From Tetradesmus obliquus (Eukaryota > Chlorophyta > Chlorophyceae > Sphaeropleales > Scenedesmaceae), in assembly GCA_030272155.1 (NCBI GenBank), contig CP126193.1, positions 3,782,001 through 3,846,000 on the forward strand: 64,000 bases of DNA. The letters are read 5' to 3'. Position numbers and translations under genes: made by a program. Each line of letters begins with the position of its first letter. Positions within the stretch are counted from its first letter, which is position 1. This document shows, one piece after another, positions 45,131 to 58,200 of the stretch. The notes beneath the pieces were generated by a model, which ran no database searches, was not told the origin of the DNA, and worked only from the letters and a program-made list of their open reading frames with translations.

Positions 45131-48100
45131 ATGCGAGGCATGCATGGCAGGCCAGCTGCGTTAGCAACACCTCCATCGAGCTGGCGAACTGTGTGCCTGC
45201 TCTTTGTCGTGCTCGCTTCCACAGGCTCCCATTGGTGCGATGCTCAAGTAAGTATGCGCTTTTCGCGTTTTCCTGCAGCAGGACAGCAGGGATCTGGCTG
45301 CGCCAGGGGCCTTGACCAGGAGCAGCAGTGCTTGCCAGCCAAGCCTTGAAGGAGTTGCTGTGCTGCTGCCAACACCGAAACATGCTGATTTTCTGCGCTG
45401 CAGCTAGCGTCTACTGCCCAGTTTATTCCAAAGGTGAGTATGGCAGGGAAGAGGCCAGCAATCAGGCACCTGCATGCCGCTACGGTGATGTACATGCTGC
45501 TGCTAGGCACTGCACCAGCAGCATTGCAGGGCCCGGGGCTGCACGACTGGAGCACGACTGGAGGGTGTGCCTTGCAGGTTGCAAACGGGCCTTACAGTCA
45601 AGCGTGTTGATCGTTATGCTGCTGCTACTGTTGTCGCTGCAGGAAGTGAGCGGCCAGGTGCCGGCGCGGCTGGTGTTCAGGCAGCAGGGCCTGGCTGAGG
45701 CATGGAACGACCCAGGCATCCGGCGCGCAGTGGTGCGAGGTGCGTGACCCAGAATGATATGCACATACTTGCCCAGGACATATCATCCTGTAATCTATCG
45801 GCAGCCACAGGGCAGCAGACAGCAAGTAGCAAGCAGGCCGCTTGTTGCACTGCTACAAAGCTAGACGAGTGCAACATCGAGCCTGTGTTTGCTTGCAACA
45901 TCTGCCTCGTGCTGCGCATGTCCTGCCTGCCTGCCGCAGGCCGCGTGGTGGTGGAGGAGCCGTTCTGGCGGGAGCAGTTTGCAGCGTCTGGCGGCACTGC
46001 TGCAATGGGTGCCAAGCTGCAAGGCCTGCAGAACTTTACCATAGACAGTGGTGAGCTTGCCAAGCAGCGCAGGGCACTGCGACCATGTACTTTGCTTGCA
46101 CACACTGTATGCTTGTAGCAGATGCATACATATGTGCATGAAAAGTTGTACGGAGCATGTACTCTGCTTGGATGCAAGGGACAAGTGCCTGCAGTGTGCG
46201 CTGGGCTGGCAGCATCATATGAGCAGACGTATGGCGCACACTGCAGATGCCTGACCTTGCTGATGGTGAACAGATCACCGCACTTCGAGCGGTTTGGAAC
46301 GCGTTTTATGTTGAGATCTGGCAAACACTGTTGTAGAGTAGGCACTAGGAGTGGTGTAGGCTAGACTAGGCTGAACATGGTGGTTTCGTGCTCCCCGGCA
46401 CAACTGCCCTGCCGCTGCCTTGCTCGGCGCTGCTCTGCTCATCAGAAGACCCTTGCAACGTCGTCGACTGCTCGCGCAATGGCGCCAGCAATGGGGGTCT
46501 CGACAAAGCGGAGCGTGCAGAGCTCAGCGTCAGCAGAATTGCCAGCATGATGCTGGTGGGCCCGGGTGGCCTGCTGACGCTGCAGAACATCATCCTGTCA
46601 GACATTGCCTCAGCTGACCAGTACGTGTACTCTGATGCACAGGTGAGCAACCAGTGCAGTGCGGCTGACTGTACCAGTGCAATAGCATCACCTAGCGCCG
46701 TTCTTCAGTGCACAGCCTGCAGCTGCGCTGCACAAGAAGCAGCCATCCATGGACAGTGGCACGTGCATCGTGATGTAGTCCATCTGGCCACTGTGTCGTG
46801 ATTTTTGCAGCTTCACACAGTGCCCAATGCGGTGGCAAGCTTCCACGTTCTGCCGTGATCGAACCAGCTTCACCTGAATACATTGTTTGCTGAGGTAACC
46901 GCATATAACCCTGCTGCTGCTGCTCCTGCTGCTGCTGCTGTTGCTGCCGCTGCGCGCAGCCTTACCGCAGCCAAGGCGCTGGCACAGGTAACCGGCAGAC
47001 TCTGCTGCAGAGCACCACCTTCTCAGGTGCTTAATGGGCGCGGCAGACGTTTTTGATGGTGCTTACATGCTGCTTGTGCGGCAGGAGATGCAGTTGGGCT
47101 GAGTTATGCCTGTAGTTTAAATGCAGGCGAGCTCTGGCAGTTGTCCAAGTCTGATGCGCTGAGCACTTGTGTGTTTTCACTCGCAGGCACATGGCCTACC
47201 ATAGCACTGGCGCCAAATGCAACTGTGAGTGGTCTGGCACGAATGGCAGTGACTTAGCGCAAATGGCAGTGACTTAGCACCTTGGCAGGATAGTGCAGCG
47301 CACCTGGTGTTTGTCTCGAGAGAGGCCTGTCGTGTGCTGAAACCGTGCATTCATAACACATCATCCACTGTATGCCTGCGGCCATTCGTATTAAATCACC
47401 TCCTTCAGTAAACACTGTGTCCGCGTGTGTGCTGTGGATGACTGATCTTCTGCTTCCGCTTGTGTGCAGCTGGTCATGAACAACATCACCGTGTCGTTCC
47501 GCAACCCTGCGCCTATCGACACGTGCAGCCAGTACGTGCAGCGTGCGGTGTTCAGCCTGCGGCAGGTGTACCCCAATGCAAGTGTGGAGCTGACCAATGA
47601 CACGGCTGGGCGCATGCTGGGCCCTGTCACCATCAATGTGGATGTCAGGAATGGCAGCACCAACGCCGCAGGTGAGGCGTCATGCGCATGTTTGAACCTG
47701 CTTCTACTTGTTGCATTCATAGGGTCTTTTTGGAGCTGATGTCGGAAGCAGCTGGTTGGCATCATGGCCTTGCCAAAGGGGCAAAAGGGCGGCGGTGTGA
47801 CGGCCAAACGTCACAACTGTTCGTTTCAAGAGGCATATACTGGACACTGCTGTGCTGGTGATCATGTTCAACTGGAAGGCATCCCATTGATGGTCAGGCT
47901 GCGCTTTGTGCGCAACTTCTAGCTGAGCCCTGCTTGTGCACACGTGTGTTGTGCTGTGCTGTGCTGCAGTGGGCGCGGCCAGCATCAACGTCACCAACAT
48001 GACCTTCTTCTGCCTTGAGAAGCTGGCGCCACCGCCAGCTGCAGGAGGTAGGCGGGCGGGAGGTTGCAGATCTTGCTGACGGCAACTCTGCAGGCTGTGG

Positions 48101-51100
48101 TGGGGTCGTCAATGCAGACTTGGGGGCAGCAAGCTTACTGCAGGATGCTGCAAAATGTTCACAGCGCACTGCCACTGTTACTGCTTTTGTCTGTTGATTT
48201 CACAGACCTTGTCACTGGGAATGCTGCTCTGGCTTGTTTCTGCACTTCTGTTGTGTTGCCCTTGCAGGCCTTGCTCCTGGTGTGCTTGCAGCAGCTGTTG
48301 CAGTGCCGGTGGCAGTGGCGCTGCTGGCTGCTGCCCTGGCAGCATGGCTGTGCAGGAGGCGCAGGCGCAAGAAGCGCGCAGCAGCAGCAGCAGCGCGTGC
48401 GCCGCTTGGACCCAAGGACATGGAGGCTGGCCGGCACCACTCTACTGATCTGGGCGGACTCAGGGACCATCAGCACCCCTCAGACGATGACAGGGACAGG
48501 GTGAGCTGTTCTTGTTGTCTCCACTTTGCTGTTGTTTGGATGTCCTCTGTGTTGACATCGCCCTTGTCGAGCTGCGTGGTGCGGCAGCAATGTGCTTGCA
48601 TTGTGCTGATGCATGTTGCCTGCATGTTGACCTTTCCTCTCCTCTGCCCTGCAGGTGCTGCCGCTGTCTACTGTGGCTGGTTCGGCCGCGCCGGGCAGCA
48701 TGTATACCAGCAGCAGCGCCACGTCGTCATCCAGCATGGTGGCCCACCTGGCAACAGGAGTGCCTGTCCTGTATGGCTCCTCACATTCTGCACACTCCCC
48801 AGGAGTGCTGCCCTACCCAGACTCCAGTGGTGGCGGCGCCAGTGGCAGCACCCCATCCGGCCTCAACACGCCAGCTGCTGCTGCTGTCTCATCTGCTATC
48901 ACCTTCCGGGATGGTGTTGCAGCCACTACTGCAGCATCTGGGCAGTACATCGGCAGGCACAGCACGTCGAGCGGAGCATCGCCCGCTCCTGTGACCACCA
49001 TGGGCAGCATCGGCCCCACATTCATGCACAGTAGCCGCGAGCCGTCCAGCACTGCTGATATCAGCGGCGGCGGCGGCAGCGCTGGCAGGGGCAGCGGGCA
49101 GGCAGGGATGCCGGCTAGTGCCAGCGGTGGCGGCGGCGGCAGCGGCGGCGCAGGCAGCAGCGCAGGTGTTGGCGGCAGCGGCGGCCAGTTAGGCACTTCT
49201 GCGCGCAGTGCTGGCAGCGTGTCCAACATGCTCAAAATTAGGTCTGAGAAGGCGGTGCTGAAAGACTTGAGGATTGGGCCGCTGCTAGGCAGGGGCAGCT
49301 ATGGCAGAGTGTACAAGGGTGAGCGCGCTTGAGTGCATGTTAAGGCTTGGCAGGCGGGCTGCTGCATCGCCAGGGCAGCTCACTTCGCTGGATTCAGTGT
49401 GTGTTTGGCTGCTGCAATGCCGTTGTATCATGTTTATCCTGCTGTTGTGGGCACTGGAGCGAATGGGTGATTATGCACCACTCACTGCAGCGCGTGCCTG
49501 TGCGTGACCTTCTGTGACACACTATGCCCCCTGCAGGCCGCTGGAACGGCGTGTCAGTGGCTGTGAAGATCATCGAGCACTCGGAGCGCTCCCCCGGCAC
49601 CGCCAGCAGCGGCGGCAAGCGCATCAGCATCGTGAGGGAGTCCCTGCTGGCCACACAGATGAGCCACCCCAACATCGTGAGTGTTGTTGCTGTCGCAGCA
49701 ATACCAGCAGCATCCATATGCTCCTGCAGGGGCTGTGCTGCATCGGCGGCATCGGCAGGACATAGTCTGCACCAGGACAGCCAAAGCCTTGCATATAATT
49801 GCCAACTGGCAATGCTGAGCATGCAGTGTGCTTGTGTAAATGGCACAGTGTGCAGTCAAACACAAAAGTGCTCACGCTGCAGCCGCTGCTGCTCCCTGCA
49901 GGTCCAGAGCTACCACATCTCCACCATGACTGTGTCTGAACGCAACGCCCTGGCTAAGGGCTGGCTGGGTGCTGAGGCTGGCACCAGCCCTGCGCCCAAG
50001 CAGAGCCCCAAACCTTCCAGCAGCGCTCAGCAGGGCGGCGATGATGACGAAGACAGCAGCGGCAGCAACCACAGCAGCGACAATGAGCAGCGCGACGTGC
50101 TGGAGACGGTGAGCTAGTTTGTGTGGGGCATGGCGCATGCTACGGCCAAGACAGGCACTCAAGTTTGCTTGTGTGAGCATGCCCGCCTCGCATGTGGCAT
50201 GTGTGTTGCTCTCAAACGTGTTGTGAGTGATATCACCCACATAGCTGCCTGCCATGTCTCATTTCTAGCTTCGTCATGCTGCCCCCCGCCTCCCGCCCTG
50301 CAGTGGATCATCATGGAGTTCTGTGAAAAGGGCAGCCTGGAGCGCGCCGTGTCACGCGGCAAGTTCGTCCGGCGCGAAGACAGGCAGCCAGAGATGGTGA
50401 GCGCACTTGACTCGGCGGCTTCCTTTTGCATATGCTGCAGGAGCCCTTATGAGCAGGTAACAACACAGCATGTGGTCGCCTTCCTCTGCGTGCACCTGTG
50501 TGTGTACATCACTGTGCATCCTGTCTTGCCGCAGTGCACCTGGCTTTGCTGTCGCAACATGTTTCAAATGTCGTTGCCCTGCAGATTGGCGTGTACAAGG
50601 CACTGCTGGACACTGCCTCCGGCCTGGGCTACCTGCACTCCATCGGTGTCGTGCACGGCGACCTGAAGAGCGCCAACGTGCTGCTCAAGGGCGCCTCGCG
50701 GGACCTGCGCGGCTTCTCCTGCAAGATTGCCGACTTTGGGCTGAGCAGGGTGCTGGACATGGACGCGACACACATCAGCACGCGCACATACGGTGAGTTG
50801 CAAGCGACGCTTGACTGACCGCTGTCTGGCTGGCTGTGTTGCTGTTTGCCTGGCACGGCGCGTGTGCTATGCCGGCATGCTGTGTCTGTCCGTCCTGCAA
50901 GAAGGTGGCTGCTGGTGTGTCATCAGAAAATGTGCCGCAACCACACACTGTTGTACTGTATGTTGATCAGGTAGGTGACCTTGGCACCGTGCCTGTGACA
51001 GGCAGCAGCTGAGCCTGTGTGCTTGCATGCATGACTGTGACTGCTTCCTGCAGGCGTATGCTCCCTGGCTCCCTTCTGCTGTGCTTTGTGTTAACACTTC

Positions 51101-54100
51101 GCTTATCAATATTGCTGCCGCAGGCACCATCGTGTACATGCCCAGCGAGCTGCTGCTGACCGGGCGCATGACGACAGCAACAGACGTCTACTCCTTCGGC
51201 CTCATGAGTGAGTGGGGGCGGCTGGCATCAGTGTGTAGTATCTAGGGTGGCAGCAATGCTCTACCTGCAAGCCCTTCTTTGCCCTGTTGGTTTCGTCTGG
51301 AATGCATTAGTTGTAGCTGCTTGTATGCTGTGGCTGGTGACACAAGAGGGTGCAGCGCTGCTAGGGCTTCCGGTTTTGTTTCTTGCAGGCCATGTGTTCT
51401 TGCAGGACAGGCGACTGCTTGCAGGACAGGCAAATGCTGCAGGGCATGCGATTGCTTGCATAATACGTGACTGCTCTCTTTGGAGGATATGCGACGGCTT
51501 GCAGGAAACGCGCGTTTCGCGGCGGAACAAGTGACTGCTTGCAGGACACGCTCCGCCCTCCAGCGGGAGCTGTGTGGCTCACCCACTTGCTGTTGCTGCT
51601 GCTGTTACTGTTGCTCGCAGTGTGGGAGCTGATCACCAGTCAGCGCGTGTTTGAGGAGGGGCTGTCCATTGGCCAGATCTTTTACATGAGTGAGTGGACG
51701 GCTGTTGAGCGTGTGCTGGCAGCTGCAAAGTGCTGCACAGTGACAGTAGCAAGGCACACCGCTTTGCGGTGACGTTTGGCCCCCGCGTATCATGCATCAG
51801 TATTCACGAGTCCTGCGCAATGAGTTGCTAACGACAGCTGCTTACCAAAGCTGTGCTGCGCTCCTGCTGCTCCTGCAGTCGCCTACCAGAACTGGCGGCC
51901 CACCGTGCCCGCCAACTGCCCGCCAGGCTACGCGGAGCTCATGACCGCCTGCTGGCACCAGGACCCGGAGCAGCGGCCCACCGTACCCGTACTGCTGCGC
52001 AGCCTGCAGAAGCTGTACGTGGCTGAGAAGCAGCGGCTGGCTGCAGAGCGGCAGCTGTTAGCGGCAGGTGCAGCAGGCCCCAGCAGGGTGAGCTTGGAGT
52101 CTGACAGGACCAGGGCTGCAGATGGTGACTCAGCGGGTGGCGGCGGTGCAAGCACCAGCAGCGGCAACACACCACAGCACACATCTGGTGCTGCTGCAGG
52201 TCAGCAGGGTGCTCACGGCTCTGGTAGTGGCCGCCATGCCAAGCCATCTGCCGTGACAGGCCAGGCTGCGGCAGCAGCAGCAGCAGTGACACCCTTTGGA
52301 AGTGGCGGCAGCGTTGGGGCCCAAGCGCGGGCAGCAGCTGCTGCAGCAGCGTCCACTGGCAGAGGAACCAGGGAAGGTGGAAGAGGCAGCGGAGGCGCGG
52401 CATACCACAGCGGCGGAGTGCACAGCAGTGGCGGCCGCCCTCCACGCAGCAGCGGCAGCGGTGGCCGCGCGCCGCACAGCAGTGGCAGTGCTGGTGCAGC
52501 AGGCAGTGGCGGCGCAACAGGCAGTGGCGGGGCAGCACATGACAGTGGTGGTGCAGTGGGCAGTGGTGAGGCACAAGAGGAGCAGTACCAGCCCTGGGCA
52601 GAGGCAGTTTCACAGAGCTCACTGATGCCGCTGAATGCACGCAGCAGCGATGGTGCAAGGATGCACGACAGGGCTGCTGCTGCTGCAGCCGCTGCAGGGC
52701 TGGGCAGCTGGGCCAGTCCCAGGCAGCAGCAGCAGCAGCAGCGGCAGCAGCAGCGCGTGGGGTCTACAGGAGATTTGCAGGCAGCAGGGCAGCCTGTTGC
52801 TGCTGGCAGAGGCGGTCAGCAGCAGTACAGCGTGATGCAGCAGCAGCAGCAGCCTGGTGGAGAGATCGAGCCCGCGCTTGACAGTGAGGCGCTGTTCTCG
52901 GGTGGCTCAGCCTACCCTAACATCAGCAGCAGCGGCAACGCTCTGACGTATGGGGCAACCGATGAAGCTGCAGCAGCAGCAGGCTATGATGACACCTCTG
53001 GCTTCCTGGAGCGTGTGCGCAGGCCACCCATGTACCCTTTTGGCACCTACCAGCAGCAGCAGCAGCAGGACAGGCCAGCAGGTGAGGACCAGGCTGCACC
53101 AGGCCCAGCTGGAGGGCCAGCCCCAGCAGCAGCCGCAGCCCAGGGCTTCCTCAATGCAATTGAGATGGCAAGCATGCAGCCAGGCGCTGCGGCACAGCCC
53201 GCCACAGGCTGGCAGGCTGGCAGCAGCAGCCCCAGCAGCGGCGGCCAGCAGCGCATCGCGCGGCCTGGCCTGCCAGGCCTGGCCACTGGCTCCTCCAGCT
53301 ACCTGGCTAGCTCTGCAGGCGGGCTGCACGAGTGGAGCAGCGTGTCAACCGGCACAATGCCCTCTGTGCTTGGCGACAGCAGCTTGACCAGCCCCACATC
53401 CACTGTGGGCAGCAGGGCACTCGGCTCGCAGGAGTTCCACCGAATCACAAGCTTTGGCGGCGCCGGCAGGCCCGGCAGCAGCAGCGAGAGGCGCAGCGGG
53501 ACAGGCGAAGGGCCGCCAGGCAGTTCTGCGATGCTGGTGACACCAGAGCAGCGGGAGCAGGGGCAGCGCGTGGCTCTTGGGGCGCCCAGTGGGTGGTTTG
53601 CAGGTAGTGATGCTGCTGCTGGAGGGCCGGCAGCAGCAGGCGGCGGCGGCAGCAGCGGCGGCAGGCCTGCTACACTTGGCAAGGAGGGAGCCAATGGCAG
53701 CAGCATCACATCTGCTTTTATGAAGGCTGTTGGGTTAGGCAGGCGTGGTCCACCATCTCCAACAGGTGCTGCGGCTGCTGCAGGAGCTGCAGTGCCAGCA
53801 AGGCAGCGCAGCCCGTCACCAGCAGCAAGGGCGCCGCTGCCACTGCCACCATCAGTGCCTGCAGCAACAGCAGCAGCAGTGCCGAGAACGCCAGCTGGCA
53901 GTGCAGCTTCTTCGCCCTTTGCTGCGACAGGCTTCACCGCAGTGGTGAGTACGGGCATGCTGCAGACTGTGCCTGAGAGCGCTATGTCATCAGAGAACAC
54001 CTCACCATCAGCAACAGCAATACACCAGCCAGTTATCCTGCAGCAGCAGCAGCAGCAGCAGCAGCAGCCGCCGCAGCCGCCGCCGCTGCAGCAGCAGCAG

Positions 54101-54202
54101 CAGGAGGGTGCCAAGGATGGCTCTGCTGCTCCTCCTGCCTCGCCCTTTGCTGCCCTAGCGCAGAGGGCGGGATCGCTGTTTGGGCCGCTGCCACCGCAGT
54201 AA
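45131..54202 (+). CDS. Receptor-like protein kinase B (TKL type, non-RD)
   Basis: Paralogue of kinase A. Eighteen exons: 45131-45247, 45404-45433, 45643-45739, 45940-46050, 46446-46642, 46960-46987, 47187-47224, 47470-47671, 47970-48047, 48268-48500, 48655-49318, 49537-49676, 49902-50108, 50304-50396, 50585-50792, 51124-51207, 51621-51689, 51879-54202. They give 1,639 residues with consistent phases. Signal peptide (RTVCLLFVVLASTGSHWCDA); ectodomain with LTLQNIILSDIAS and many N-x-S/T sites; helix VAVPVAVALLAAALAAWLC then RRRRRKKR; juxtamembrane Ser/Gly-rich; kinase GRGSYGRVYKG, VAVKIIEHSE, IIMEFCEKGSL, HGDLKSANVLL, DFG, VYMPSELL. The tail is rich in Gly, Ser, Ala and Gln and ends SPFAALAQRAGSLFGP plus LPPQ. 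It has four more introns than kinase A. Ligand unknown. Confidence 0.9.
51381..51552 (+). repeat. Degenerate minisatellite of acceptor-like units in a kinase B intron
   Basis: At least four loose units resembling gactgcttgcaggacaggc lie in the 413-base intron before the exon encoding MWELITSQ. Each carries a TTGCAG that mimics a splice acceptor. Confidence 0.65.
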
Positions 54203-54301
54203 AGGTCACTGGCTGTCAAGCCTTGAGACGCCCTGTCCAGGTGTTGGTAAGGCGTGCCAGCCCCGCGATCATGAAATTGATATGGTACAGGGAGGCTCAG
54301 A

Positions 54302-54353
54302 GGGGATGAGGTGGGGTGGGTGGGTGGGGTGGGAGGCTGGTGGGAGGGGTGGG
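54302..54353 (+). promoter_or_regulatory. G-quadruplex-capable run in the kinase B 3' UTR
   Basis: Eight or so G runs (GGGGTGGGTGGGTGGGGTGGG, continuing further) starting about 110 bases after the stop codon, on the transcript strand. Confidence 0.65.
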
Positions 54354-54972
54354 TAATAGAGACATGGGGTTGAGGGCCTGCTGATTCGGCAACACAGTTT
54401 GAGGGGTGGTTCTCCAATACTGTCACTTCATGTGCCATGTCTGCTCCCTGAGTTGTCCACGCGTGCGGACAAGCATATACAATGGCATTGTGTTGTGTTG
54501 TCTGGGAATAACAGCTGTTGATTTGTCATGTGGGACAGGAATGTTGTGCAACGTAATGTGGAAACAACTGCCATCACTGCTTCTGGCAGTGTAGGGATTG
54601 CATGAATACAGAGCTGTTGACAGTGGTCCTCAGATGAATACTACCAACCTGACCAAGCATCTGTTGTGGTTGCAGGCCGGCATGCATGTGCGTTGTTGGC
54701 AACTTGTTGAAAGTGTATGAAGTGGTGGATGCATTTAATGTCATCGGTGGCCCAGGTGCTTTGTTGTTTGATGTACAGGTGCGTGCACACAGTTGGCCAG
54801 CTGGTCACCATGTGTTGCGACCATGGTCACATGGCTTCCAGTATGAAGCATGATGATGATGGCGTCCAGTATGTGTTGAGTCGTACAGGTGGTTCACCAG
54901 CATCGTTGCAGGGTAACGATGCCATTGAGATTCCTATGTATGCTCTGTAGGTAGCATGGAGCATGCTAGTGT

Positions 54973-54977
54973 TGTAA
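54973..54977 (+). terminator. TGTAA polyadenylation-type signal for kinase B
   Basis: First clear TGTAA after the stop codon, about 770 bases downstream. Tentative. Confidence 0.25.
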
Positions 54978-55272
54978 GATGCATAAAACCTGACCAATTT
55001 GAAAAGTGACAGGACACCTGTCACAAAGTGTAAAGGACCTCAGCCTGCATGGCCCTTGGCGAACGCCGGCTCCGTGATCAATGTAGCGACCAGCAAACCA
55101 GGTTTTGGTCACGAACACTTGAACAGTCTTGCCGATGGTGCAACAATGTATCCTCGCAGCAACCCCCTCATAGATGCCCCGCATTTGCCTACGGCGCAGG
55201 TGACGATTAGGACGGGACTGAAACCGGAGATTACAGCGCGCTTGGCACTAACGACAGAGCGGTGCCTGACAG

Positions 55273-58200
55273 GTGCAACAACCAAAGTGGGGTGCCTTCT
55301 TGGATGATGGCCAAAAGCAGAACAACCAGCAAAGGAGAGCACCTGCATGGCAGCAGGTAAGTCAGACAGCATAAGCTGCCAGAAGCGGCTTTAGTGGCTT
55401 CCTGTAGTGTGCCAAGCTGCAATTGGCCTGCCTGCCACCGCCACGCTGCGCCTGCCTGCAGCAGCCTGGGACAAATCAGCGGACATGGGGCACTCCTAAG
55501 CAAGGAGCGTGGCAGGCCAGCGTGCCACAGCAGCCACAGCAACACCGGCAGCAGCAAAGAGAGCAGTTGCAACAGCAGCCAAACCAGCAAGAAGGGCTGG
55601 GCAGATCCCCAGCCAATGCTCATGGCTGGCAACAGCAAGGCAGACTGCACACTCAGCAACAGCCACACACAGCAGAGACACCCTGGCAGCCAAGTAACAA
55701 CGTGCACAGGCAGCCTGCAGTGCTGACACCCTCGCCAGCCGAATCAGGTGCTACAGCCAGCAGGATAGGCGCCGGACAAAGCAGTGGCCAGTATAAGCAG
55801 CAACAGCAGCAACAGCAAAGCCACTTCAGGCCCGGCTCGCAACATGCAACACATGCTCAGGGTACTCAACAACAGCCACACCATTTGCAGCAGCAGCAGC
55901 AGCAGCAGCAGCAGCTAGTCCAGCCCAGCCCTGGTGGCCAGCTGCTTGCAGGAAACAGTTCCTGCAAGTGGGGCCCAGCTGGTGGCAGCTTTGCTGGTTC
56001 ATCATCAGTCAGCAAGCAGCACCGACGCGCTGACTGGTTGCTGGATGATGAAGATGTGCAGCTTCCAGAAGACCTTGATGACCTGTTTGCAGCAGCAGAC
56101 ACTGCTGCCCTGCCTGCAACAGGCCAGCACAGCAGCGTCACTGCTGCTGCTCAAAGTGGTGGCGCAGCAGGCATGCCCAACCCTGCTGTTTTGCACCAAC
56201 AGCAGCAGCACCGGCAGCAGCCGCCTGGGCACTGCAGCAGTGGCAACAGTATAGCGCATCCACCGCAGCTTCCTGCGCATGTGGCCGCACCACAGGGTGC
56301 AGGAAGCTGGTGCACTGCTGCAGGAAGCAGCAGCCACTTGCAGGGACGCCAACCGCAAGCCCAGCCGCATGGGAATCAGCATCAGCGCCTATCTGATCAG
56401 CAGTACCAGCAGCAGCAGCAGCAGCAGTACCAGCAGCACTGCCACCAGCAGCAGCACCAGCAGCTCCAGGGCCATGCACACCTTCGTTCGGCAGCAGAGC
56501 ATCAGCAACCATGGCAGCAACAACAGCAGCAACAGCAGCAGCTGCATCAATGGAGCAGCCACCACCAGCAGCAGAGTGCCAGCCTGGCACCATCCCATCA
56601 GCAGCAGCAAGGCGCGCCTGGAGGGCAGACAGCTCAACGGCTGCCACACAATCAGATTGATCAAGCAGCAGCCAACAGGTGGTCTAACAGCAGGGCTGCT
56701 CAGCCGCTGCGTGTGGCAAGACCAGGGTCAGCAGGAGCAAGCAGTGGCGCGGATGCTGCAACTGGGAGCGGGACGGGCAAGGGTGCAGCTAGCAGCAAGG
56801 CAGCTAGCAAAAGTGGCAAGGCAGGCAGCAGCAAGCAGGGCAAGGCAGGCGCACGACAGCAGCAGCAGCAGAGTGCAAACATCGAGCGGGAGTTTGTGAA
56901 GAAGCCTCCAGGCGGCACCCCGCCAGTGCAGCCCATGAAGCAAGCTACACTAGAGGACACACTCAAGCGTGCGCAGCAAAACAAGCAGCAGCAGGAGCAG
57001 CAGCAGCAGCAGCATGAGGAGGAGGTGTTTGATTACCTAGGCGATGACGACTTCGATGATCTCTTTCCTGCAAACAGCAGTGGCCCCAAGCAGCCCGCTG
57101 CTGGCAGCAATAACGCAACAGGTCAGACGAGCCACAAGCGCAAGAGTGCCGCGACAGCAGCAGCTGCGCTAGAAGCAAGCAACAGTGGCGGCGGCAGTGG
57201 CAGCAGGAAGCGCAGGAAGTCTAACAAGACTGCAGCAGCTGAGCAGGCCTTGCAGGAAGCAACAGAGGATGCAACTGAGCAGCTTGACCTGTCAGCACTA
57301 CAGAAGGCGAGCGGCGGAGCCAGCGGCTTACTGCTGGACCTCTCTAGTAAAGCCGCATGGCAACAGCTGCAGCAGGACCTGGCAGCTGCTGAGGCAGTGG
57401 CGCTGGGGCTGCTGCTGTGCAGGAGGGCAGGCCAGGCTGTGCAATACTACAGCTCGCTGCAGCCGCTGAGCAAGCAGCAGCTGCAGCTGCTGAAGAAGCA
57501 GGCCAGGGCTTGCAAGAAAGCAGCAGCAGCAGCAGTAGATGACGAGGATGCTGACTCAGCAGCAGCAGATACTGACCTGGAGGTTGTGGGCCTTGCGCTC
57601 ATGCCTGCCTTGCAGCAGCCTGCAGCCGCTCCTGCAAGCAGCACGAGCACCACCAGCAGCAGGCAGATGTATTACCTGCATCTGCCGCAACAACCGGCGC
57701 AATCACAGCAGCAGCAGCAGCAGCAGCTGCCTGGCCCTGTGCTGCAGCTGCTGTCTGGGCTGCTGCAGGATGGTGGCAAGCGGCCCTGCATCTGCAGCAA
57801 CGCCAAGGTGGTGCTGTGCTGCCTGTGTGCGCTGGGTGTAGCGCTGCCGCCCTGCCAGGTCAGCACGCTGCTTGATGCGGAGCTGCTGGCGTGGATGGCA
57901 GACCCGCAGCTGGTGCAGGACAGCAAGCAGGACAGCAGCAAGCCGGCGGACTGCTACAGCCTGGGAGCCACGCTGCAGCGCTGCAGCCTGCCGGTGAGGC
58001 CCTGCATGCAATATTGTGGTATCGCTGGTTGCCAGCTGCCAGCTGACAAGCAGCCAGCGTACTGCATGTATGCAGAGCTGCACATGTGTGTGAATTTTGC
58101 ATTTTGAGGTGTTTGATGGTAAACATTCACTGCTTTAGACAGTCGTATGGTACGGCTTATCCTTGGGTAGACTAACCATCTGTCACCTACATGGCTGTCT

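Noticed and set aside
53299..54438. Minus-strand 379-codon frame
   Set aside because: Antisense of the kinase B tail; the plus strand has the conserved C-terminus shared with kinase A.
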